Source of the DNA: Plectrocnemia conspersa
Taxonomy: Eukaryota; Arthropoda; Insecta; Trichoptera; Polycentropodidae
Length of the DNA stretch: 64,000 bases
NCBI GenBank assembly: GCA_009617715.1
Contig: VTFK01000574.1
Location: forward strand, 1-64,000
Reading direction: 5' to 3'
Part shown: positions 11,985-24,260 of the stretch, in pieces
Position numbering within the stretch: the first letter of the stretch is position 1
How the letters are laid out: the number at the start of each line of letters is the position of its first letter
Made by a program: the position numbers and the translations under genes
Notes under the pieces: model-generated
Told to the model about the DNA's origin: nothing
The model's input: the letters and a program-made list of their open reading frames with translations, nothing else
Databases searched by the model: none

Positions 11985-12420
11985 GGCTCGGCCGCATAAT
12001 GGGCCCGTGTAATTACGCCCGAGTATGATTCCAAATGGACCTTCTGAGAACGAACCTTCGATCGATTATTTGTTCAATTTGCGCAACGCACACACTGTTA
12101 CCTGTCTATTCTGTACATTGTGTATTTTAAATTTGTAATCCACCATACACAGAGGAAAAAAATAATCAATAGCCGGTTCGATCTTTGCAGAGGCGGCGGC
12201 TGAACAATGAATTATTCTATGCTAATCGCGAGATCGCACATACAAACACACTTCGTGAAGTCATTTTCGGTTCTTTGAAATTCGATTTAGTCGGAAGGCT
12301 TTGTCGCTCTAAATGCCGCTTTCCGTATTGGGTGTGATTTCGTTCGGGTTTGATTGGAGATAAACCGTGCGGACTGAATAATGGAAAACATTAGCTATTC
12401 GGTAGTCCCATGAGGTCTTA
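11985..12420. promoter_or_regulatory. Higher-GC island with homeodomain-type cores
   Basis: Begins GGCTCGGCCGCATAATGGGC, then TAATTACGCCC at 12010-12020 and TCGATCGATTATTTG near 12059. GC falls off on both sides. It is not open in any frame. The mix of TAATTA, ATAATGGG and ATTATT cores in a sharply bounded island is typical of developmental enhancers; function is inferred, not shown. Confidence 0.3.
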
Positions 12421-12576
12421 ATCCATAAATTATGTACATATATTCACGTTCAAGAAATCCAACCTCACATTATTTAACAAACATAACTTTTTCATTTATA
12501 TAATCGAGCAAATGAATAAAAACATTGAACTATATAAACTAATATTTTTTATAATTTTTTTTAAAAATATACTACG

Positions 12577-13690
12577 GGTGGCCCTCGACTTTCGCACATA
12601 ATTGGTTCCTGAAAATGCGTGCGAATGTTGAATGTTCAAAAGTAGAGGACACTAAAAAAATTGAAATTGTGTGTATTTTAAAATTTTTATTTATCAAGTA
12701 AATATAAGATGTTTAAGAGACTTGTTTAAGTGGGGTTTGCGGATGTTTCCTGTTATCAAAAGTTAACTGTTTTCCACTATTCTTTTTCTTTTCTTCATAT
12801 AGTATTTTACAACATGCTATGTTTTTATTGATCGCCCGACGCACTTGAGATATGCGTTCTCCATTGGGATCACAATCTTCCATAATATTTAAAAAATTGT
12901 CAAGATGCGTGAAGGCTTCATTCATATTTTTCATTGTTGAAGAGTTTTCCAAAATAAACCTGTCTCATCTACATTAAATATTTGGCTAGAGGAATATTCT
13001 CCATCTTCAATAATTTTGGATTATTAGGAAATAATTTTTTTTGCAGCATCTTTATCCGCATCAACCGACTCTCCAGTAAATTTAATATTATGAAAAAGAA
13101 TACCTCATTTTAAAATTGTAAAACCAATCGTTACTTGCTTGAAAAACCGTGTTAAAATCTTTTTTTAATCTATTCTTCCAATATTTGTGCAAACTAAGAG
13201 CTTTTGCTTGAATAATTGAAATACTCAGAAGGACATCTTTTTGATGTTGGTCATCGATCCATGATGACAAAGATTTTTCCATTTCATCCATGTTTTTTTG
13301 GAAACATATCTTTAAAAATTGTGGAAATATTACTTTAATTTCCACAATTTTGAACGTATTCCTTAATTATATTTTTATTTTGCAAAATTGAACATATCGT
13401 AGACCTGTTTGTATCATACGAACGTCCGATTGAAGCAAAAGATTCACCGCTATCAGAACGTTTAATAATTTCCATGTTTGTCTCGAATCGTGTGAAGTTT
13501 ATGAGTCCTTGTTTTATTTTTGTCCGTATCAACACTGAAGTTTTTCCGTCTCTCGCTCATGTTTATAATTAAAAAAAAAAAAAAATGAAATACTAAAAAA
13601 ATGTTTTTTTTTATCACGGTCTGAAAATCGTCCACTGACATCATCCCTCTGCCAGCTTCTCCACCACCACTCGGAGAAAACATCTCGCAA
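12577..13690 (-). mobile_element. Tigger/pogo-type DNA transposon, internally deleted
   Basis: On the minus strand this holds the start and end of a Tigger-like transposase with most of the catalytic core missing. The far end (12577-12660) contains GGCCCTCGACTTTCGCAC and GTGCGAA, resembling Tigger termini (CCTCG...TTCGC). No matching inverted terminus is visible upstream of 13690, so that end is lost or diverged. Confidence 0.75.
12713..13555 (-). pseudogene. Tigger/pogo transposase remnant (CENP-B-like)
   Basis: Reading leftward, the N-terminal helix-turn-helix (13535-13340) has FETNMEIIKRSDSGESFASI and then STICSILQNKNIIKEYV, matching the CENP-B/pogo N-terminal domain. The second, Tc5-type DNA-binding domain (13265-13095) has MEKSLSSWIDDQ, SIIQAKALSL and WFYNFKMRY. 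Near 12985-12955 there is FNVDETGLFWK, which carries the first catalytic aspartate. The frame then jumps directly to a C-terminal part (12952-12713) with MNEAFTHLDNFL and RISQVRRAINKNI. The rest of the DDE domain is deleted, and there are frameshifts and stops between the pieces. Intact family members are about 500-550 residues; this copy cannot transpose by itself. Confidence 0.85.
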
Positions 13691-13770
13691 TTGTAATATA
13701 ATATAATAAAACTCTAACTTGATTCCACTAAGTGTCTCACTAGTTACAAAGTCATACCCCTAGTTTTTTA
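13620..13770 (-). repeat. Dispersed repeat, shared with 56960-57125
   Basis: Read on the minus strand: GGGGTATGACTTTGTAACTAG, then GAGTTTTATTATATTATATT, then GTGGTGGAGAAGCTGGCAGA. The same series is at 56965-57115 on the plus strand, with an inserted ~15 bp. It lies just upstream of the Tigger start codon, so it could be that element's 5' leader, or an unrelated transposon or LTR piece that both loci captured. Confidence 0.65.
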
Positions 13771-13799
13771 TTTTATTTTAAAACCATTGCTTAGCATGC

Positions 13800-13814
13800 G
13801 GTCTTTAAAAGACC
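13800..13814. repeat. Short palindrome
   Basis: GGTCTTTAAAAGACC is an inverted repeat with 7-bp arms. A similar GTGGTCTTTTTAAGG lies just inside a TTAACCC at 40845, so both may be decayed piggyBac-like termini. Weak evidence. Confidence 0.4.
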
Positions 13815-14590
13815 ACAATATTTTGGTGTGATTAGAAGAAGCACATATTGAAAAATACCGATTTTTTCGCAAAAGCACCAAAAATACGATGATTAAGCAC
13901 TCGTCCCCATATATACTGGAAGTTGAACCAATCACATTCATCGATATTTGATGTTTTAAAAGAAAAGGTCCTTAATGTGATTGAAAACATCAATTCCTAT
14001 AGAGGGCAACTCCAGTGGCTCATAAAATATATATATTTTTCCAACATTTATTTACCTTTAATGTATCGCACAGATATAAACAACAGACTGCAATAAATTA
14101 AAAACATCAATTTAATACCTATTTTTGGAATACTAGCTTTGAGGTATTTTACTACTTGTAATAAAATATCACAGATTGAAAAACATCGTTTGATAAGGTA
14201 ATCTGCTAAATTATCTTTTGTGCATCAGAATCTAATGTTTTTCGTAATTTCTAATACACGTGTTTTTATCAGTTCCTCAGCTATAGTATGAGCAATTTTT
14301 TCTTAGCACACAGATATTCTATTTGATAAGAAGCTTTTAAATATGAATATATCCTGCAGCTTCTCCACCATACTTATTATTAAAATGCAACTTTGACGGT
14401 TTGAGATTAGGGTTTAGGAACATCTTGCAAAAAAAAAATACATCGTGTTTGTTAGTTTGTAAGTAAAAGTACCTAGTTTAGTCGAGTCAAATTTATATGG
14501 CATAAGACATTTTTAAATCATTTAAATTTTGAAACACTACTTTTTTTTGCAAAATGATAATCACGCGTTTATTTAAATAAACTGCGCAAT
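13815..14590. other. AT-rich sequence, nothing recognised
   Basis: Moderate to low complexity with no recognisable gene or element end. Confidence 0.45.
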
Positions 14591-14920
14591 CAAACATGAC
14601 TCTCCAGAGTCGTCACGTATAACTTTTACGATTCAAACTCAAGTCGACTTGCTTCGTGTTTTTCCATTGGATTTTCACGTAATTTATTAACGCCCAGTAT
14701 CGATCTCGTGCCAACAATAAGCCGATTGTTCGGCGAAAAACGTGAAGTCGCTTTGTTATTAATCACGTACTGCGTTCCGTGAAATCGCTCTCCGGTATTT
14801 ACTCTTCCACACCACGAAGATTTTCACGGTTGCAGCCTTGAACCGTAACTGAGCGACCGATTCGTTTTACGCAGTATCATTTCATGTCTTATGGTTCGCA
14901 TTAATTTATTGAAATAATGC
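14591..14920. promoter_or_regulatory. Higher-GC island
   Basis: Complex sequence with TTTTCACGTAATTTATTAACG near 14673 and repeated CACG/ACGTG cores (TTCACG at 14673 and 14825; CGTGAA at 14741 and 14778). Not coding. The repeated TTCACG/CGTGAA motif and AT cores would suit an enhancer, but this is inference. Confidence 0.3.
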
Positions 14921-17900
14921 TATTGATATTAAATTTACTGTGTAATCATTTATAATATTTAAATATTAAAAATATTTTATATTAAATTAAACACTTTTTT
15001 AATACCGTTTACTTTATACCTCCGTTGGATTTTTATTATTTAACAAATATGGTTATAAGTTGCTGTATCGATCTAGATGCGATCCATTATGGTTAGATAT
15101 CCAAGTAGACATGTCTCCTATCAAATGCCAGTCATTAGTTCACTTTCTATTTACAGACGATCTATGCGTGTACTACATGCATCGGCACAATGAATAATGA
15201 TATCCATATGAAGTATTGAAAAAGCCCCGCCGAGAAACAACTCTTTAATCAATGAGAATGGGAAACGATGATGCTGTATTTTATACATACAAATGATATG
15301 GATAACATCTCGACATAGTTCACCATGATATCGCGGATTATATACGCATTGTTATTTTTTTATATACGCATTATTCAGAATCGTGTGATTCGCGAAAGTA
15401 TGTGATTTATTTAGTGTTTATTTCATTGTATATTGGATACATTACTGATATGCGTGAGAAGTGACTACTCTTAGGTAAAAGGTCGGTAAGAAAAGTTTTT
15501 GGGAACGAATGTAGATTGTATTTTAATTAAAATAAAATTGGTTCATCAAAATATTGCGTTTGATAGCATATGATTAAAAGCGCGTAAAAGGTGCCTTAAG
15601 ACTTTTTATTTGTGGATGAAAAGATTCGACCCTATAGTCTATATAGTCTTAAATGTAATACTTTTGGGTTTTGGCATTGCAACCGAAATAGACGCTGGAG
15701 TGTTATTATTAATGCAATTGTTTAGCCTCGATCTCTCTTCCATTGTTAATTTCATATTTTCAAGGATAATTAATAAATATATATTTTCATTTGCTTGAAA
15801 TTATCATTAGAATGACCTCTTAATTAATTGTTCAGGGTGTTCGAATCCCCATAATACAGTAAAAAATGGAGGATTATTAATGATATTTAATCTATACAAA
15901 ATAGTGTATAATATTTCCAATTTGTTAGTGAGATTTCAAATATTGTAAAAAATAAATACTCTGAAAGAGTAACATATTCAATTTAATAATTGTGCTAAAA
16001 AATATTTTATAATCTTTATCTCATTATGTTTCGATCAAAGCTTTCTAAGTTTATTCAAAGCAATTTTATCGACGCTTCTCTCTGTAAAACTTTATACTTA
16101 TTTTAACTATCTAGGAAACAAAACCAGTTGGGTAACGTTTATTTGAGCAATCAGTGTGTGAATGAGGTTTTATATGTACCTATACGTATTCTGTTCTTAT
16201 GAATTTCCAGTATTTAGAAAATAGCAACTTAGAACTGCTATTATAAATTTATTTATCCAAGCGTTTACCTAAATTATTTATTTTAAACTTCAGAAAAAGT
16301 AAAATCTACTATATTACTTTAAAATCATTAAGAGTTTTTTTATCAATTTTTTTTTTATAAATAAAAAAAAACTCTTTAAATATCTATATCTATTTTTATA
16401 ATGATTAACTAAGGGTGTAATTAGACTATCTGTAGTAAAAAGTATATGTATAGAAGTTGTAAAATTAAAAAATATTTTTTATTATATTACAGTAACACAA
16501 AAAAATAAAAATTAATATAATATGATAAAAAATAGAAAGTCTATAACGTAGAGTTAATTCACAAAAATACAATATATCTCATTACCAAAAAAATTAGTTA
16601 AAAATTGATTAAGAACAGCAGCCTGAACCTAGATTTGGTGAAATAGTAATATTAATATTCATTTTCATTACATAGTTTTGTCATATATTTTTAATTATTG
16701 TACTAATATTATTTCATTTATATTTTATTTTATTATGTGATTAAAAGTTAAAGATATGTTTTAATGTTTTTTAGTTGATTAAAAATTATTATTTGCGTTC
16801 AGATGTATTTTTATAAATATTTTTTAATATAAAAATATAGTTTTGACAAAAAACTTTTTTGCCCTTTCGCAAGATTTTTCCGCAAGATCAAGATTTTTAT
16901 GTATATTTTTATAATATGAAGTACATAATTTCTTTAGTTAATAATCATAAAAATATATATATAGATATTTAGTTAATTGTTTATGACATGTATTGATAAA
17001 GAAAATTAATACATTTTCACACTAAACTCGATTGAAAAATCCTACAACTAATTAATAATATTCATTTCAAAAATATGTTTCATTGGTTTACATATATTTA
17101 AGAAAAAAACAGGGACTTACAGGTGTCACAGCAGTAATCGCCTGGATGCAGATCATTTAACTGCCCAGGCGGTTCGTTTCTTAAAATGTATTTAATAAAT
17201 TTATGTTATATACACATGGATATACAAGTTTTTGTCATTTAAATTTTTGTCAAAAATCATGCTAATTTGATGAACTTTAATATAATTTAATAATAAGTCT
17301 AGCTTTATAAATATTTTTCAACGTAAATAGAACATTTTAAAATTTATATTTATTTATAATATAAAAACAGTGATATGAGCTGTATTGAATTTTCAATATG
17401 TAAAATAACACAATACTACTCAAATATGGTTTTTATTTGCATTACCATGATTGATTGTTATTTAATACTACTGTATATATTATACATATTATATTAAATA
17501 ATTTTAAAGGTAAAATATGTTGAAGGAATTTTTATATAATATTTTTTAATTAAGAGAAATGATATTTTTCTTGTTCTAGTTACGATGTATGATATATCAT
17601 TTTTAGCAATCATATGTAATTAATTTTTAGCTTGGAATCTTATTTCAATTGCATATATTACACATTTTTTTTTATTTAATAACAAGTCTGATCACAGTGA
17701 ACAAATCTGTTTACATTCTTAACTTAATATTTCAGAGCCTGTCCAGTATTATTAAAAAGCATCTCTTAAAGTATACGTTGAGCTCTATAATCGCCAATTC
17801 AAAGCGTATAATGGTTAAATAGCCACCATCATGTTTCAATTAAACATCTCGCACATTACAACCGTTAAATAGTGGCATATTTTCAACCTCAAAATTACAC

Positions 17901-18040
17901 ACGATGTATTATATTTTAAAAGCGCACGTGAAAATCACATAAATGTTGTTTGATTACAATATTCTGTTTCCATTTTCATTGTATGCTTTTCTTTTACTCG
18001 GTTTGGGCATTTAAATTTTATGGTTGGCATAAATCGAATT
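14921..18040. other. AT-rich desert
   Basis: Three kilobases of mostly simple sequence. A 43-bp block at 15784-15826 is repeated in diverged form at 53837-53879. TATATACGCATT occurs twice near 15338 and 15361. Open frames such as 15610-15798 have no recognised domain. Confidence 0.4.
15784..15826 (+). repeat. 43-bp block, partner at 53837-53879
   Basis: Core TTAGAATGACCTCT preceded by TGAAATTATCA. About 36 of 43 positions match the partner in the same orientation. This is probably a trace of a dispersed element. Confidence 0.5.
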
Positions 18041-18200
18041 TAAGATCGGCAATTTGGCTAATGGCCATGTATATGTAGGTCTCTCGCATTATGCAAACGG
18101 TCCCTATGTATGCAAACATACTCGTACGAGATCACCTTTTTGTAACTCGTGTAACTGGCAACGAATCGATCAGTCCTGGACAGCATATGACACCATTGTA
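18041..18200. promoter_or_regulatory. Small higher-GC island
   Basis: More complex sequence between A/T-rich flanks. An open frame (18054-18302) with several Cys/His residues has no recognised domain and I do not call it a gene. Confidence 0.2.
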
Positions 18201-18595
18201 CCTTTAAATGTACAAACCTTTATAATACGATATAGAAGTATTTTTTATTTTAATGTAGTGATCGTAGGAGTCAAATTAGCGATAAAAAGTTTTTCTAAAT
18301 AAACATTTTTTCAGACTCATTTGATTTTATAAAAAAGTTAGTGAACTTATAAAATTAGAATTTTATATAAATATAAAATTAAAAAAATAATGAGTTTACT
18401 CTGTGCTCAGTGCTAATTATATTGTTTACAAGGTGGGATTGTAATGAATTACTGCAGTAACTATAGCGAAGGTGTTTCTCGATCAATGATCTCGAATTAT
18501 TTATTCGTTATACAGATGCAATATATTTTTGCAATTAATCACGTTATGCAATAGATTCCAAAACTATTTATTTATTCTTCACATATTATCAACTT

Positions 18596-18656
18596 GTATT
18601 GAAACTTAATCCGCAGTACAAATTCATAATCTCGCGCAGAGCCAATAATTTATTGA
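18596..18656 (+). repeat. 60-bp duplicated block, copy A
   Basis: GTATTGAAACTTAATCCGC, AAATTCATAATC and CCAATAATTTATT appear in the same order and spacing at 22570-22627. About 52 of 60 positions match, and similarity stops abruptly on both sides. It does not look like any transposon end. It could be a duplicated regulatory module or a fragment of an unknown repeat. Confidence 0.7.
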
Positions 18657-19060
18657 ACGCCATATTCCAAGAAGGCTCGAATGTTGATTTTTTGTATATG
18701 TAAATAAGACTTTACTGCCTTAACTGATGAAGTTTATCGCAAAATATAATAGGCTCTGGTTATTTGATGCTTGTTGGGCGTTATATATATTTTTTTTATT
18801 AATTCAGAAACGTTGATCTATCGACTCGGATTTAATAAAACAATAAATAACTTTTGCGAAGGCAGTAAGTGCTGCACGAATTAGCTCCTATTTGTCCTGG
18901 TAAGTGGGCGTTTGACTTAACATTCATCATGAAACAATTCAACGGGCTAGAACTAAAAGATCACCAAGAAAAATATACAACATAGCAGACATTAAGTAGC
19001 TTAAAATTAATAGAAAAAACAGAATAGAACAGAAAAAAAATTTTCATGGGTACGCCTTCA
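18657..19060. other. AT-rich sequence, nothing recognised
   Basis: No domain or element boundary seen. Confidence 0.4.
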
Positions 19061-19084
19061 ACCACTTTCTGCATGTTTCATTGG

Positions 19085-19230
19085 ACCAACATCATGGGCT
19101 TCGTCCCGGATGTTCCACTGTTACTAAATTTTTTCCTTTCACCAAAACGGTGACAAAATCTCTTGATGAAAAATTACAAGTGGACGTCGTATGTACAGAT
19201 TTTTAAAAGGCCTTCGACAAGGTTTGTCAT
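19085..19230 (+). pseudogene. LINE reverse transcriptase fragment
   Basis: Translates as QHHGLRPGCSTVTKFF, then LDEKLQVDVVCTDF, a stop, and KAFDKVCH. This matches the start of the non-LTR reverse transcriptase domain, where QHGFRPGRSTVTN and the D-containing motif A are standard. It is short, contains an in-frame stop and has no recognisable flanks, so it is a relic. The LQVDV-CTDF-KAFDKV part resembles the better copy at 60235. Confidence 0.8.
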
Positions 19231-19239
19231 GTTACACAG

Positions 19240-20935
19240 ATATTTTAACTCGGTTATTCTTGATTTATTTAAGCAAACGTAATTAAGGTAGAACAAAGCA
19301 TGAAAAAATTAACCTTCGGTACAATCGGTATTACAAAATGAAATACCGGTAGTACCGAAAATATTTTATTTTTGAAATTCGTACATCTTATTTGTTAAAA
19401 ATGATATCCCACTGGCTTTGTAATACGAAAACGACGAAGTCCATATTGCTTGAAAGCAACAGCGTGGAATAAGATTATTGTAGGGGATTAACCTCAGAAG
19501 TTTTATTGGTGTAAAATAGCAAAGTAGAATAATATTATACATTTTAAGTCAAAAAGGGCTGAAATATCGGACCACACTTCCCATGCAAAAATCACAATGG
19601 CCGAAATTTCAGAAAAAATTAAAAAAAAAAATTTAACATGTTATTTTATATATATTATACATAAAAGAAATGTATTTGGTTATTTTGGGTAAATTTAACG
19701 GATTCTTCTATGTAAAAAATAATTAATCGCACCTTTTTATATGATAGGGATAGCTGGCGAAATGAAAACAAAAGTTGGTATTACATACACGAAATTCTTT
19801 CAACTATTTGTACATTTTTATCTCCAGTCTACATAATATGTTTTACTAAAAATTGGTGTTAAATATTAGCAATAAGTAAGTCTCAATAATTATATTTAAA
19901 TACTAAAGGTATTTGAAAAAATTGCGCGAATTGTATGTTTATTTAAAAAAAATGTATGCTTATTTTTTTGCTGCCAGCTAAAGATAGATTGTACTGGACG
20001 GTACAATTAAAATAATTTAAAATGGGTATTTTTAAAGCAACCTTGATTAATATATATATATATATTTTTTTTAAGTAAATAAATATAAAAAATATTTTTT
20101 TTATAATGTTGTAACAACTAAATATTATTACTTTACATTACTGAGAGTGCTCATAAAATGTTTTCAATTTTTAAAGCACATATGTATAACATAATTAATT
20201 TTAAAAATGCAAATCAATGATTTAAAGAAAAAATCGCATATGCTAGAACAAATTGTCTGAGACTAAAAGGGTTATTCCGTATTTACAAATGTTTCATAAT
20301 GTAATATTTATAACTCAAATTTAATTATTGTTATTTTTAATATGAGTAGAAATTAATAAGTATATGAGAGATACATCTTTCGAAAATAAATATTATTGTA
20401 ATATTCTCAAATAATTAATATATGTGCAATAATTAAAATAAAATATTATTAATAAATTACATCTCAATCACAAAAATAACTCAAAACCCTAGCTCCCTTC
20501 TACTCGGACCCTGCACACCCCACTACCTCTTTTCATCTGACTTATATATTCTTATTGCTGCATAATATAATAATTTGCCTAATAATAGTAAAACAGTATT
20601 TTACTAAAATATTAAGGAAAGAATAGTTTGATTTTCTAAATGTGTCTTAATTTGTATGTCATGATCACAACGATATTTTGTGCTGTGATTCATTAAGCAA
20701 CGAGGAAAGAAATTGTGTCTTTGGATGTTTCCTCTAAAATGAACTTAAAGGCCTGTTCTTTAAATTTGTTTACTCATTGAATCATCGGTATTCGTCAGGA
20801 TGAGGAATAATCTACATTACTCAAAATATTATTTTCTTTCTTCCTCATAAAACAGTTATACGGATAATATTTTTGATTGATAATCCTATGCTATATTTCT
20901 CATCACATCAATTTTCCATTGATTTAGATCGTCAT
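19240..20935. other. AT-rich desert
   Basis: Includes an (AT)n run at 20050-20066. No gene seen. Confidence 0.45.
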
Positions 20936-20939
20936 ATTT

Positions 20940-21320
20940 CTAAGTAGGCCCCCGATTTACTGAATCATCGACTCACCTTCCATAAATCAACCGTTCCAAA
21001 TGTGTAATTTTCCCCCTCAGATAATCTCCAGTATCTGGCTGGAAGGCCGCAATCTGGTCGTGAGATACCAGGTTCAGGTTTAATTTTAATCCGCTCGGAT
21101 CTCATCTAGCATCCACGTAATTGTTGGCCGCGAACGAGAGTAAAATCAAACGTGTTCTCCTTATAAGTCCTTATTGAGTCGAGACAAAGGGCGCCGGCGG
21201 AGGGAAGCTGTCTTCGAGTATCGTTTATCACTCATAGAGAGAGACTCGTCTCGCCAGATTTCATCTATTAACTCGTTACCATTTTAACGCAACGCTGACG
21301 AGTTTTGAGAATCAATCTAT
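20940..21320. promoter_or_regulatory. Higher-GC island with homeodomain-type cores
   Basis: Sharp rise in GC and complexity: ACGTAATTGTTGGCCGCG near 21114, GTTTAATTTTAATCCG near 21077, GGGCGCCGGCGGAGGGAAG near 21190. No reading frame. A candidate cis-regulatory element by composition only. Confidence 0.3.
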
Positions 21321-22340
21321 CTGTTAAAAATAACTACGTAAAAGGAAAATAATTGCATCCGTTGGACATCTTGCAGTTTCAATGGGATCAAATCGTGATA
21401 AATTTATTATATGGGCGTATTCTTTTTTGTACTATATATGGCCGGAAAATAAATTATTTGCGCTGTTAAAATTTTCTTATGGGTTATAAAGTATAATATA
21501 TGACGTGTGCGACATAAGATAATAACATGTAAACGTAAATTATTGCCGATGAAGAGCGAAAGATGCTGGTGATACTTAATATTGAGTCGTTATGGTAGAA
21601 TATTATGGTGTTTAGTTCATAATAAAGGGGAGAACGTGGTAATGAGGAGTATTTGATACTTATAATTGAAAACATTTTTTTTATTTTTTTTTCAAACTTA
21701 AAAAGTAGCCTTTCCGTTTCATTTAATTAATCGTCATTATTTTTATGATGTGTATCATTTTCGACAAGATAAAATTACTATATACCAAAAAATATGTATA
21801 CAAGTACACGGTTTGATTTAAAAATGTGTCAAACAAAATCACTTATTCAATGTCAAACAATTTTTATGATTGCTCAAGTGTTAAGATTTTATGCTGCGGT
21901 TGTGGTTATTGTGTAATACTGGGTGTCCTGCACGATTTGTATGTTCATTTTTGACGCTAGCCTATAGTTGTTTGCGAGATTTCTAAATTTTATTTGAAGA
22001 GGACGTCTTATCTTAATTATTTATAATGAAACACAAGACCAACAATTAATATTCGTTTTAATTAACATATATCGCTAGTTTATTATCTTCAAAATTATTT
22101 TTTGATTGTTGCTGATTTTTAAAATCGTAGATAAATAAAAAATATTTATTAATTTTAATGACGCATTTTGTATTATTTGATTGTATCAATTTATGATGAC
22201 AATAATGCGATTATCTATTGTATATTAATTTAAAAAAAATGTTTATTGAAAAATATTATTATGAAAAAATACTTTATAAATAAATAATTTTAATCGACAA
22301 TCAAGACTTTGTTGTTACATTATCTTTGTGGCATAAATAA
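21321..22340. other. AT-rich desert
   Basis: The minus-strand frame 21484-21675 is Ser/Tyr/Ile-rich and unrecognised. Nothing else seen. Confidence 0.4.
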
Positions 22341-22569
22341 AATTATTCAATGGTAATAAGTTGGAAGCAGCTTTGCGACAGTTCTATCATTCACAAATAC
22401 ACCGATAGCTTTAACTGGAACAAGAGAGTGTCAACCGTTTCGAAACAACAACCACGCCGAAACTGGTTTACACTGAACGCACTATTATTTAACATCATCA
22501 AGGATTATGGACCGATGCCACAGTGCAGATAAACCGCTTATAGACTTGTACACCGAGAAAATCGGGCGT
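22341..22569 (+). other. Moderate-GC patch with unrecognised open frame
   Basis: A 60-codon frame (22350-22532) has fairly normal amino acid composition (WKQLCDSSIIHKYTDSFNW) but no family I recognise. It lies directly upstream of duplicated block copy B. It could be an old transposon fragment or chance. Confidence 0.15.
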
Positions 22570-22627
22570 GTATTGAAACTTAATCCGCGGCATAAATTCA
22601 TAATCGTACAAAACCAATAATTTATTT
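22570..22627 (+). repeat. 60-bp duplicated block, copy B
   Basis: Partner of 18596-18656, same strand, with a 2-base deletion in the middle. Contains TTAATCC, TTCATAATC and CCAATAATTTATT. Confidence 0.7.
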
Positions 22628-22726
22628 ACCATTGAGACTGTTAGCCTCTCACTTAAATAGTAAAAATCTTTAATCAAATTTTGCCTAAAAGCAATATTAT
22701 TATTATCTCAAGAGAATTAGCTGGAA

Positions 22727-22930
22727 ATGATACCAAATAAGCATAAAGAAAACTTCTGTCGACGTTACTACGGCCGGCGGATGAACGTCTTCTTGGAAGT
22801 CTTGAAGGGGAAAGCAAAAAAACCACAACAAAAAGTTGTCCAACCAATCAACCGGGACGGCGCTACGAGAACAACGCTAATAAAAGGAGCAAAAATATGG
22901 GACAAAGCACATAAAACAACGCCGAGTTGA
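22727..22930 (+). other. Unrecognised 67-codon basic open frame
   Basis: A GC-richer patch encoding a Lys/Arg-rich peptide (RRYYGRRMNVFLEVLKGKAK). Composition differs from the flanks. No domain recognised; it may be part of a lost element's coding region or chance. Confidence 0.15.
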
Positions 22931-22939
22931 CTACCCATG

Positions 22940-24095
22940 GTTTCTTAACGTCTTATTGTATTATATTTTTGTGTAAAAAATATTTTCTCAAAAGAAAATC
23001 AATAATCTAAAAAAAATAACCATGAAATTGAAATTAAAATACATGAATCAATTATATAATTAATAAAAAGTTGCTTAAAGATATCAGTTTCACTTTATAA
23101 AATAAAAATCTTACAGGTAATTAATAGATTGATCGATCAAAAGACTGTTTATAATAAATAAGATTAAATTATATATCTTTCAGATGACTAGATATTTAGT
23201 ACAGTAAATATTTGTAAAAAAGCATCAAGGTATTAAGGTTTAAGACAAAAAATTATGCATAAGAATCTGAATATTACGCTATTAAGCCATAAACATCGGC
23301 AAGCCAGATGTCTCTTTTATTATACCGGGCAATACAGCTAAAGTGCCAGCAATTATATTGGTCGGAAATGACAATACAATAGTTTGTAATATTAAGAAAC
23401 ACAAATAAATTGTGTTTGTTGCTCGGAATGCATTAAAATAGCGCTTCTTTTTTGTTTGTTGAAAATATGTAATATATTCTCTATGAATTGAACCTAACCT
23501 ATCATGATCGATCAGAAGTATAATTATATATTAATCACTAATATGACACGATAAAATTTAAAAAAAAATACTAAGGTGCTTATGAGATATTCATGTTTGA
23601 AAAACATAAGATAAGTTATACCTTACACAGTCCCAGACTAGTAATTAGTGATATTAGCAGAATAGGCGAGCCCTAAATCTTCCTCTGCACGGGTCATGTG
23701 TATAAAAAACAAGACTGTACGTGAACGATCTAAATTGTTTTAAAATATATAATATTATCAAAATACTTTTTAATTACAATCCAGATCAAAAAGTACGAAT
23801 AAATTAAATTATAATGATATTTTAAACTCTCCCGCAGATATGTAAATTGAGCATAGTATAAATAATTTTAAAATTATAGAGGTAATACATTTATGTAAAA
23901 TTTACAAAAAAATATTATAAATATAAACTGCGCAACTAATTATATTATCCTATTTTAGTCTAAAAGAATTATGCAAGAAAAACACATTAAAACATAATAA
24001 AAACTTTTTTTGATGTTTTAACATTAAAACGTAAAATAATTATTCATTGGATGTAGAGTAACCAGAGTTTCTAAATATTTGTTTTTTCTATTCTA
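22940..24095. other. AT-rich desert
   Basis: A 35-bp block at 23268-23305 is a diverged repeat of 6440-6475. Nothing else seen. Confidence 0.4.
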
Positions 24096-24099
24096 TTAG

Positions 24100-24260
24100 T
24101 ATATTTATTTATTTCACTGTATCAATATATGTCACTGCATCTAGGGCCAGTTTTTTCAATAATACCGCATTTTCATAAATAAAAATTCGGGTGTCGCTGC
24201 TAGGGCTCGAACCCGCAACCTCAGAGTTACTAGTCTGAGACGTAACGGACTACGCTTAAT
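24100..24260 (-). mobile_element. tRNA-derived SINE, copy a
   Basis: On the minus strand the head (24258-24190) reads AGTCCGTTACGTCTCAGACT, then TAGTAACTCTGAGG, then GCGGGTTCGAGCCC, a good Pol III B box with an anticodon-arm-like stem (CTCAGA/TCTGAG). A short body follows: ACCCGAATTTTTATTTATG, then CTAGATGCAGTGACATATAT. It ends in AAATAAATAAATA at 24116-24103. The head lacks a closed acceptor stem, so it is not a functional tRNA. Body words match copy b at 29696-29770. Confidence 0.75.

Noticed and set aside
15838..15852. GTTCGAATCCCC-like B box at 15.84 kb
   Set aside because: No A box, anticodon arm or acceptor stem could be found at the proper spacing upstream.
24190..24258. Functional tRNA gene on the minus strand
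   Set aside because: The B box is good, but the anticodon loop is enlarged and no closed acceptor stem is found. The shared downstream body and TAAA tail mark a SINE.
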